Positions 36,001 through 48,000 of a DNA stretch of 64,000 nt are shown piece by piece; positions within the stretch are counted from its first letter, which is position 1; every line of letters starts with the position of its first letter. The notes below the pieces were generated by a model. That model did no database searches and was not told the DNA's origin. It worked only from the letters and a program-made list of their open reading frames with translations. Position numbers and translations under genes: made by a program. The stretch is from Trichoplusia ni (taxonomy: Eukaryota > Arthropoda > Insecta > Lepidoptera > Noctuidae), in NCBI RefSeq assembly GCF_003590095.1, contig NC_039480.1:17833328-17897327 (forward strand), given 5' to 3'.

Positions 36001-39000
36001 ACAAGTATTTTTTGCTGGGGTACGGCTAAACATTTTTTTGAGTCAGCGAAAAAACAGTATTTAAGTTTTTGATACCTGTTGTTTCGCGGTCATTCAACAC
36101 TATAATTTATTTAAAGGCATTGAACGATGAGTTCGCGGAAATGACTCGCAAGAAGAAAGGACTGGAGGACGAGATAGACCTCTGTTCAACTAAACTGTCG
36201 CGCGCGGAACAGCTGATTGGAGGCCTCGGCGGAGAGAAGGCGCGCTGGATAGAACTAGCGCATAATCTGCATAAGCTACTGGCTAATATTATCGGTAAGG
36301 ATATCGACTCTCACCTAAAATTCATAATTCATGCTGTTTTATCAGTTGAGTCTAGAAAAAAAAGTATCGTAAACCACCGTTACCGTGCTTTGGGAGAACC
36401 CTATGACCAGCAGTGGACGAAGGCGGGCTGAATAATGATGAATGAAAACAGTTATTTGAGAAGCATAAAAAGTAAAATATGTGATAGAACTACCACGATG
36501 AGTCAAAATATTTATCAATCGCAAATTTTTTGTTAAAACAATATTTATGAGTTATTAAATTTCAGGTGATGTGTTGCTATCGGCTGGTTGTATCGCATAC
36601 CTGGGACCCTTTACAGTCAACTACAGGCGAGAAGTCGTACATGTGTGGAACGCACGAGCCAGGCAATTAAGTAAATACATATTTATACATTATTAGTCCA
36701 GCTCCATCTGTCTCTACCAAAAATCAAGTCATTTAGTCAAATTAGACTACTAAGTAGCACTTTTGAAGGCTAATCTACATTGGACAGCACCCATTTTTCC
36801 CCACTGCAACATCCTGAGGCTATTGTCCTTGTAGTAGCGAGACGCCTGACGCTGCTTCACATCGTCTAATAAGCAGTCCCTCACGTTACCGCCGCTTCGC
36901 ATCGTCTTATAAAAAGTAACCCACTTCCCCTTTTTTTAAACTTTACTTCTGCTTAAACGATATCAAGGTTTTTCTCTACACAAACAAGAAGCTTATAATA
37001 TAGCTACTTTCTCCCCTCTTTTTTGTCTATAGGAATTCCATGTTCAGAAACATTTTCTTTGATAACGACTTTGGGTGAGCCGGTGGTGATCCGCGTGTGG
37101 AACATCGCGGGGCTACCTGTTGACAGCTACTCCATTGAGAACGGCATCATCGTCGAGAAGTCAAGGAGATGGGCACTCATGATTGATCCTCAAGGTAAGA
37201 CGGTGTATATCATAACTTACAGTAATGGACTTTTTAATTCACCTGGGATATCCCACTTCTGAGCAAAGGCACTGCTCTCTATCTGCCGCTTTTAGATTCT
37301 TCCGTCGTTCTTGACTCTGGGCTTTCTTATTACTAGTAACTACGCTAACTACCCAAACAAAGCAGTGCCTGTTATTTATATTTTACCTGAGCAAAACCTC
37401 TTTTTTATAACGACTTCATATTGAAGGAAAATGAGACAGCTACTTATATTTTTATTGAAAGGCTAACTGAACTTCAATTCGCGTATATTAAATACTCTGT
37501 ACTAGAACAAGCCAATAAATGGATAAAGAACATGGAGCGTGAGAACCAGCTGAAGGTCATCAAGTTAACGGACCCCAACTACGTGCGCGTGCTGGAGAAC
37601 GCCATCCAGATGGGCTTCCCCGTCATCCTCGAGAACATTCGGGAACAACTGGATGCCGTCATCGAGCCCGTACTGCTCAGGAATATATTCAGGTGGAAAA
37701 TCTTTACTTAGACTACATTGCTTATAATATGTAACATGCTCCAAAAGTGACCCCCACATACAGGGTTTTAACACTGTATCGCAAAAGGAAACATTCAAAT
37801 CAAATGCATAATCCATAATCCCAAACGTAGAACTAACATTTGTGGATCACAATTCATGCTCGTAAAGGATACAAAGATGTACCTTGAGGGAAAACTCAGC
37901 GTTTCATAACCGTGGTAACTTATATGTCACATGGCTATCTTTACAGAAAAACTTAAGTTACGTAGAACGTGCGTCTAATCTAAATATCTTTTGTGCTCAC
38001 ATAAAGATCTGGCGGTGTGGACTGTCTGAAGTTAGGCGACAATATTCTGGAGTACAACTACTCGTTCCGGTTCTACATCACCACCAGGCTCAGCAACCCG
38101 CACTACCTGCCTGAGGTCGCCGTGAAGGTCAGTCTCCATTTTAACTTATTTAAAGCAAGCTATACATATATGAATGGTGCATTCGATGTCGATTATGCGA
38201 AAAGCTTGTAGCAGACCGAGAGGATTGAATACAAAAAACCTAGGGACGCCGTACGGCCTTATATCCATTTTGAAGGCTACTTCTACAATAATCATCTTTT
38301 ACAACAGGTTACGCTTTTGAACTTCATGATAACCCCACAAGGGCTACAAGACCAGCTGCTGGGTATCGTGGTGGCTCAGGACAGGCCAGAACTTGAGCTG
38401 AAGAAAAACCAGCTCATTGTGGAGGGAGCCAACAACAAGAGAACGCTCAAGGAAATTGAGGATAAGATTTTGGAGGTAACCTTAAGAAGTTCCTTCTTAT
38501 ATCTTCAAAGTACTGTGGAGCCTTGGTAGTGATTCATAAAGTCAGGCGTTGACTCATATTTACTTCTCTTCTTTTTATTCATAGGTTTTATCATCTGCTG
38601 GAAACATTTTAGAAGACGAATCAGCGAATCAGATCTTATCATCATCCAGGATCCTCTCGATAGAAATAGAAGCGAAACAAGCGTCAGCCACTGTCACTGA
38701 GAAAGAGATAGACGAAGCCCGCCTGCTCTACGTGCCCGTGTCGAAGCATAGCTCGGTGCTGTTCTTCTGTATCTCAGACCTGGCTAACATTGATCCTATG
38801 TACCAATATTCTTTGGTTTGGTGCGTGTAATATTGTTTGTAATCATTTTCAGCTTATTGTATCCATGTGTGTGCATGGTGTAGAAGATCTAGCTTGGAAC
38901 TGCATTTCCATATAAAATTGCGCTTTACATTTAGCTTCCTAATTTAATCCGCATTAAAGTTTGTATTTTTTGTCACTTAAGTGATGGTTTTGTGGATATT

Positions 39001-42000
39001 TTCAGGTTTATAAACTTATACAATCAAGCGATCATGAACTCCCCTAAATGTGCGAAGCTTGACGAGCGCATTGAGGGTCTAAACGCTTTCTTCACTAAGA
39101 GTATATATGAGAATGTCTGCAGGAGTTTGTTTGAAAAGGACAAGTTAATCTTCTCTCTCGTTCTAACACTAGGAATACTTAGAGCCCAGGTAAATATTTC
39201 ATAATTAATATGATTTGTATTTCATGATTTTTTGATGTGCATATTGAGTTAAGAGCCAGATATTTTCTCATTTATTAAAAATATAGACCCTACCAAAAAC
39301 CACATGCGCAAGGACATCCAGATTCCAAATTTGCCACCAAATTGGGTAGTAATAATATACGCTGATTGAACACGGAGCATGCCGAGGTTATTATTGTACC
39401 TCACACCATGCCCTTATCGGTACATTTATTATTTAACGTTATCGTTTGAACCTCAGGGTAACATCGACGACGAGCTGGTGACGTTCCTGCTGACGGGCGG
39501 CGTGGCGCTGGACAACCCGCACGAGAACCCCGCGCCGAGCTGGCTCACTGAGAAGGCATGGTCCGAGATCGTGCGGGCCTCGCATCTACACGAGTCAGTA
39601 TTATTGAGGATATAAAACACGTGCTTAATAGAACGTTACTATATTTAATGTCTTTATATGTAGATCTTGTTGAGTCAGTCTTAGCTTTTGTCACAATACT
39701 TTCTGGCCTTTTGTTCTAGCTAGTTGTTAGTGACCCCGATTGTAACTGAGTCTAGTCAGCAAGTATTTTAAGACATTTAAGAAACCACTTTAGCTTTAGC
39801 ATTGTATTTTTTCCTTAACGAAATATGACTTTGCTTTTCCTGCTTCAGTCAGAATAAACTAAGAGTGTGTTATAATTTCACCAGGCTAACCGGATTCAGG
39901 GAGCACGTGGTGTCCCACGTGAGGGAGTGGAAAGCTTTATACGATTTGTCCGCGCCGCACGAGAGCCCTTTCCCGGCGCCTTTCGATAGAGTCGAGGGGA
40001 TCGCTAAACTCATCGTTTTAAGGTAACTATACTATAATTGAGAGAAAATTCGAAACAGAGCCTTTCCTGTACCGTATTGTTAACTCACAAACGTCAAAAT
40101 CATGTATAAGAATGACATTAGTCTACTTGAAGAAAAACATATGACCAAACCTATAAAGATACCATTATCAATCCAACTCTAACTTTTACCTACCTATTTT
40201 CATTCCCTACGACAGATGCATCCGTCCCGACAAGCTGATCCCGCTAGTCCAGCAGTACGTGGTCAGCAAGATGGGTCCCCCCTTCATCGAGCCGCCTCCC
40301 TTCGACCTGGAGAAGTCATACAACGACAGTAACTGCTGCTCGCCCCTCATTTTCATCCTGTCTCCTGGCTCTGACCCCATGTCGGGACTGGTCAAGTTCT
40401 CCATGGAAAAGAAAGTTGTCAGCTTTGAGACTATATCGCTGGGACAGGGGCAGGTGAGTTAATTGTTACCTAGATTCAAATTCATTTGTGTTCATTGTGT
40501 TATTACAAATCTTTAACAAATTACTTTTACAAGACTTGTAAGGCGTCAATTTCCAAGTTCCTCTTTAAGTAGGTATACTTTTTTAGCAATTTATACTGTG
40601 TCATCGACCTGCATTCAATACAGTATATACCTAAGCGTTCATTTTTTTTAATGTAAGTGGTTTTGCGTTGCAATTAATTCCTCAAAATAAGTTTTTATTT
40701 ACGCCTGTAGCTCAACTCTCCTTTATAATATTTTTTTCTTAAACCCAGCAGTGATTTATACGAGAAAGATGAATATGAAACTTAAGCTTAATCAATTCGC
40801 AGGGCCCTATAGCGGCGAACTTGATAAATCAGGCGATCATATCGGGCGGCTGGGTGGTGCTGCAGAACTGCCACGTCATGGACTCGTGGATGGGCGAGCT
40901 GGAGCGCATCTGCGCCGAGGTCATCATCCCGCAGGTCACACACCCACACTTTCGATGCTGGCTCACGTCTTACCCCAGCAAGTCGTTCCCAGTCACCGTG
41001 CTGCAGAATGGTAAGGACTGATGGCCTTATATACTCAATATTGTTTTTATACTAGTCAGACTCAACATATTCGTAGCCAGGATGAACATTCTGGAGAGAT
41101 TTGCGCGTGGAAATATTCTATTTCTTTTTTAGCGTAATTTTTGTCTACAATTTCCATTTGATAGGGACAAGGAGGGCATGATCAAAGTCGAATTGTATCC
41201 TAATTTCGATCTTGTATACGAAACAATATCGCTGTAAGCCTTGCTACTCATTAAAAAAATACTTGTTATAGGAGTAAAAATGACAAACGAAGCTCCAAAA
41301 GGCTTGAAGAACAACATCTACCGGTCGTACATATCGGACCCGATCTGCGACCCGGAGTTCTACATCTCGTGCCCGCGCACGGAGGACTGGCGCCGGCTGC
41401 TGTTCGCGCTCTGCTTCTTCCACGCCATCGTGCAGGAGAGGAGGGCCTTCGGGCCGCTGGGCTGGAACATACAGTACGAGTTCAACGAGAGCGACCTCAG
41501 GATCTGTATCATGCAGCTGCAGGTAACGTATTGTTTGAATACCTATGATTTTAGCTTGTATGGTTTGTCGGTACATCCTCTCACCTCAGTGATACCTAAC
41601 ACAATACGATATTGATCGAAGTCTGATTTAATACTTAATGTCATCTTTCCTTAAACATTCACGCTAAATGTTTTAAATATAATTTTCTGGTGGTTACGGC
41701 CTTTGTATACTATTTGTAAGACAGTGCGGTGAGTTGTACATGTAAGTATTCGATGTAAACAGGTTTACATTTTTCAATCAAAATTTAATCTTTCTTGCTT
41801 ATTTATTAAAGCTGTCTTCCTTACATGCCGATAGACGATATGATACTATCTACAAAAATAATTTCGCTGCTGCCGGAGTACAAAAAAAATCTTACATGAT
41901 GAATTGTTTGATATTATCTAAGTATTTAATATTCACAAAATAAGAACTTGACTTAACAAATTACACTAAGATTTAAGATAAAAGTGAACACAGAAAATTA

Positions 42001-45000
42001 CTAAAGACCAGTCTTTTAATGGTCCTATGTATTGTAGATGTTCCTGACGGATTATTCAGAGACGCCATTCGACGCTCTTAACTACCTCGCCGGGGAGTGT
42101 AACTACGGCGGCAGGGTCACCGACGACAAGGACAGGAGACTCATTCTGTCTCTGTTGTCTATCTTCTACAACGACCAAGTCACCACAGAGTCCGAGTATG
42201 AACTAACATGTTGATTTATCTTATACATTCCCATTAAATTAACGGAAAATTATTACGCGACTGACATAAATATGCTTAGGTACGCCATTTGAGGTGAACT
42301 GTACCAGTCATCGGCCTAGCCTTTTCCCAACTATATTGGGGTCGGCTTTTAGTCTAACCGGTTTCAGCTAAGTACCAGTGTTTTACAAGGAGCGACTGCC
42401 TATCTGAACTCCTCAACCCAATTACCTGGGCAACACGATTTTTTTCAAATTTTGACATGTATAATTTTATTAATTATAAAATTCAATGATGTAGCAATTT
42501 ATGCCACCTCCGTGTTCAGGGCTGTGCCAGGTAAATCAACGTTTGGGGTATTTCTTTCTTTGAGTTTTATTTTATTAGCCGGCAGCAGATACGTCATGCT
42601 CCCTTAGTCGTCACTGCCTGCGGTGGCGTCTTGGGTCGGGTCACCTCCTTCCCTCAAATATGGCGAGGGAGGTGATGGCTGACCCTTGCGTCATACTCGT
42701 GAACGGGTGCTGCTTGCGGTGGCTGGTCGGTCTGCTGACCTTGGCCTTTGTACTTACAGTTAAATTTCGTATTGGATTAGATACGGCGAACTCAAATTTT
42801 ATTTGTTTGGCATGGCACCTGCACACTTATTTTGTTATTGTTCTGGATAATAATAATAATAATTTTGTAATGGGAATGACAGCGTGCTGCTGGGGAGTTT
42901 GTTGCTCCGTTTCTTCTCTCACAGCAAAAGCACTTAGGAAGCGGTGATGGGTGGGCGAAACTGGGTGCTGTCCAATGTAACTTGACCTTCAAAAAGTGCT
43001 ATTTAGTAGCCTAATTTGAATAAATGAATTTTGATTTTGATTTTGATTTTGATACCCCTTGGTTAGACTAGTTGTCAGACTTTTCAAGTGAACTGTACTA
43101 GGCTGCTGTAAAAATGTTTGTCGTAATGCCAAATTGTAGGAAATACCAACTACTGCGCCGCTCAATACCATCGTGAAGTACCTACCAAAAGGCCAATATT
43201 TAAAGTTTGTCATTGGATGGGGGCGGTTTTCAGTCCACATTCTTCATTATTTTGAAGAGAGATGCTGCAACCCCTTGTAAAACACTGGTACTTAGCTGAA
43301 ACCGGTTAGACTGGTAGGCGACCCCAACATAGTTGAGAAAAGGCTAGGCCGATGATGATGATAATGCCGGCCGCTATACACCCTGTACTTCTAACTTGCA
43401 TCATGTGTTACACCATCATTCGCTTGTCTATCAGCTATACATATGAAACACGTTGTCCCTCAGGTACTCGTTCTCTCCGAGCGGCGACTACCGCATGCCG
43501 CCGAGCATGGAGTACAACTCGGTGCTGGACCACATCCGCGCGCTGCCCATGATCGCCAAGCCAGAGGTGTTCGGTCTGCACGAGAACGCAGACATCACCA
43601 AGGATAACAAGGAAACTACTTCGGTAATCATATAATAATATCAATTTGTAAATGAAGCTCCACTTATTAGGCAAAGGCTTTTGCCTATGTAGAAATTTAT
43701 TCAACAGTGGTGGAAATTTATTCAACCATTCTGAAAATCGCTGAGGTCGATACCGGCATACGAAGTTAGATGTCGATATTTTTAGGGGAAATAAATAAAT
43801 CGCTTAAATTTCAAGATTCCATTACGCCATAATCGGGGGTACCTTAGTTAATAAAGTACTTTTACACGCATTATATAAAGATGTTTTGTAGTTCGAAGCT
43901 CGTGTAGATTCTATTGGAATAACAAACAAAAGATTAAAGGTAAATTATATGCTTGCCAAGAGAAAATATTATATTTGTCAGTTACCCAGAATTCTAGCAT
44001 TATAGCATTAATAATATAAGTGCAAAATACTGTTTAATTGAAAGACCTTGGCAGAAATCTTATCGGTCACTCAGTATCTACCGAGGAAGGAAAAACAAAA
44101 CATGAAATTGTTGTTATTTTAAGCTATTGAGTTATTGACGCTATTGTGGTTGGAACAATCGTAAAATGTAAAATTAATGGACATTCGGAAAGATTTACAA
44201 TCTGCTTTTATTGCTAGATATTATACATGAGTTGTACGTACCTACCAACTATATTTGTATAACTTTTATGTTTATTGGCCGTTGGCTGCTTGAGAGAATA
44301 AACTGAAATATGATGTGTTCAAAATGTTTTAGTTCAGAAATCAACTCTCGTACTTTCATACAAAACTGTATGAAAGTACACCCATAGTTTTTTATCACTG
44401 AACCATGAACGCTTCTATTATCATTAGTTTTCCTATAATCTGTCTCAATAGTAGTCTACCTTTTGGTTAAGTGTAAGTGACAAAGCATTGCACTATGAAT
44501 ACCTCCCCCAGCTCCTGTTCGGCACGCTGCTGACTCAGACGCACATCGTGGCGGGCGGCGGGCACGCGGAGGGCGGCGAGGGCGGCGGCATCGTGGACAT
44601 GACCAACGACATGCTCGCGCGCCTGCCCGCGCTCTACGACGTCGAGGCTGTCTCCGAGAAGTACCCCGTGCTCTACTTCAACAGCATGAACACCGTGCTC
44701 AAACAGGTCAACATACTGATGTCACTTATGATCCTGAAAACTTACTTACCCACGACCCAAAAGTTATAACCTAGATACAGCCTAGTGACAGACAGACAGC
44801 GGAGCCTAAAGAAAAAGTTTCCGTTTTATTACAGTTGTAATAAAACGTCGTATGGAACTCGACTGGAACTCAATTCGAAAATTACCCATTGACCTTTTTT
44901 TTTATCTAATCCCCTGTGTCGGTGTCCCACTGCTGCGCCAAGGCCTCCCCTAAATCTTTCCACGATTCTCGATTCGATTCGATTCCACGTAAGCGTTAAG

Positions 45001-48000
45001 ATCGTCACACCACCTCTTCCTAGACCTCACACGGTGTGCTGACTTTGGCCCAGCGATTGCTGTCCATGCGGCTGATGTAAACTGGCCAATCCTGGTTAAC
45101 TGCGTAGCTTTTTAAAACAAATATATTCCAAATACACATGAACAGGAGCTGATCCGCTACAACCGCCTTCTGTCCGTGGTGAAGCGCACGCTGTACGGCG
45201 TGCACATGGCGGCGCAGGGGCTGGCCATCATGAGCGCCGAGCTCGAGGAGTGCAACAACGCCTTCGTCAAGGGCATCGTGCCCGGAGCCTGGATGTCCAA
45301 GTCCTACCCCTCTATGAAGCCTCTAGGATCTTATGTGGCTGACTTCCTATCGCGGTAAGTGTCTGTTCCTAACTTTTGCAAATACTTTGGGGATAGTGAG
45401 AAATGCTTGACTCCTTCATGCTTGAATACATTCATAGTGATGGATGTATTTAGCCTTTCGTTTTGTCATTTCTGTTTTCTACACCAATGGAAATGTCTCG
45501 TAAGAAAGATACATGTGTGAAAAGAACATTGGAATTAAGTTGGCGATGCCTAAAACTAATAATTGAGGGCATCATCCCCGTAACCACGATGGCGTAGCCG
45601 GTTTGTGGGAATAAAAATTTTCAAATCTGGATACCAAGAACGATATATACCTACCATTTCCAATAAAAATTAAATTCTATCAGTAGCTGAATTAGCATAT
45701 CTTTATGCACACACCGTCTTGAAAATCAACGTCAAAAGCACCTCAATGAAACAACAATGATACATCATCAATTTATTTTACTATCACAAACAAGTTAACT
45801 ACTATATAATGTGTATATTACGTCTAAAGAGATGTGAGTTTGGGTACATGTCTGATAGCCGTCCACTCGTTAAACGTTCTCAAGCGATTTCAACATTAGG
45901 CCCGCTTAGTATTGCCTCGAAATACAAAAACAAACCGTGGGAATACGAACAACTGGCAATTGTTATTTTTATACTAAAGCAAAGTTGAATTCACAATCCA
46001 ATAATCCGGAATAATAAATTTCATGTAACAGCCGCTCATTCTACATTTATTTTTAAATTTTAAACGCGTGATTTTAGAATGCGAATCTCACCAATTATTT
46101 TGTTAGAACACTTAAAAACTAATTTTATTAATAGGCCGTAATATACTAAAACAAATATACTTTAAGCAATAACCGAACCAACACTCATAAATTAAACTTT
46201 CAACTTTTTTTCATAGGACTCCTAACAACAATCTTAGTCAACATGTTTCACACAAAGTTCCCGCCAAAATACCAGAACACGTACCCAAACTCCAGAGGTA
46301 CACAAGTTTGTACTCAGTCTGTCGACGATTGTACTAATCATATGCCGCGTGAAGCTCGGATAAGTGACACCAGCACCGGCAGCAATAACATTTCTCACAT
46401 TACTCACTAGTATCTTAGTATGCAATTAGAAAGGATTACGCACAATGCAGCTAACGAGCACACACAAACTTCCTACTTAATAGTTATCAAACGTGCAATC
46501 TATAAGACATGTTATCAAGCTTACGTTGCACAGAGATTCAGTATGCTCTAGGCCTCATTTGTAAAGCCAAACACCATTATATAGGATGAAATTTGGTCAG
46601 TTAAAAAAACTAAACTAGGTCGAGGTCACAAACAAGGATTGGACCCAAGGAGCTCACTTTAAATGAACTAGCTGCACAGGAACAAAGTAATTTGTACATT
46701 ATGGTGTCCTTAATTCTCATTTAATAAGTTATGTCTTGAATAAATGCGTTAAGTGCGTTTGTACATATAGAATAGTTTGCAGAACTCGTAATATTAACCC
46801 TGGTACAAGGGTACAGCCCAAGAAGGCGACTAATCTACCAGCAGAAAGTCTTTTAAACCGTTTTGTAAATTTTGCGTGCATGGAAACGCATGCCTCTATC
46901 AATTTTAAATCGAGAAGATCACTTCAATTCTAACATTACAAAAATCGCATTCAACACGATGTTATACTAAAGTTCTACACAGTTATATATAAACTTAGTT
47001 ACATAAACATTTATTATAGCACATACGAATACTGACAGGTGATATTTTGACACATTCCAACAATTAAAAATCGACTACATAATATGTTTCAAGAATCGAC
47101 TCTTTAACCCTGATTTTTGCAATAAACATCTTATGTAAACATGTATACAGATTTAATAACGCGATTAATACTAATTGAAAATAAAACTAACTTTATTTCT
47201 AAATACACTCAAAGTTTTGACATAGATAACAAATAAAGTTAGTCTCATTTCATGTAATCAAAATTATTTTCTCACTCTAAGCATACAATTTTGTGTGGGG
47301 TTTCGGATATGCCTAGGATACGATTGTCACAGGGTTGCGTGATATAGGTGAGGAGTCAACCTTCAGAGTTCCGCGCCGCCAGGTCCAGCAGCTTGTTCAT
47401 AAGCTCTCCTCCGAAGGACTCCCTGTACTTCTGACTGATGTTGTTGAGCAGAGCGTATGGGGTCTCGTAGTTCATGTTCTCGATAGAAGATAGGGAGGTG
47501 TCGTCATACTTCCTGCCGACAACTCTGAACCCGTTGCCGGACATTTCGATGCAATAATCAGAGTTCTCTAAGGTCGTGAGGTTGATGAAGATGCGCTGGT
47601 TGTTGCTGAGCAGCGTGGGCGAGATGCAGGCCGACTTGACGTGCTTGCGGATGTCATTAATCGCTGCCTCGGCTTCCTGAGGCCAGCTCTCTTTGTCCAA
47701 GACTTTCTCGGTCATGATTATCTGCAACAACGAAAAAAATCATAAATACCTTTTGAAACTGCACACAAACTAAACACAGAACGGACGACTCTCTGATTGA
47801 TTATAAACCAAGATTGATTTATGAGCATAATATTTTTACAGCCCGATTAATCAATCCTCACCTTCTAAGTCCTAAAATAACTTGATCTATTTCTAATAGC
47901 GAGATTGATTCATGACGTATAAAGTATAGCCGACATCTTTTCGTATGAAATCAATAGGATCTGGTTGTGTTATTATTTTCATCATTTATTCAATAATGTC

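Noticed and set aside
42660..42947. 95-codon hydrophobic ORF
   Set aside because: Lies within a LINE 3' region that recurs at 36722-36905 without the frame.
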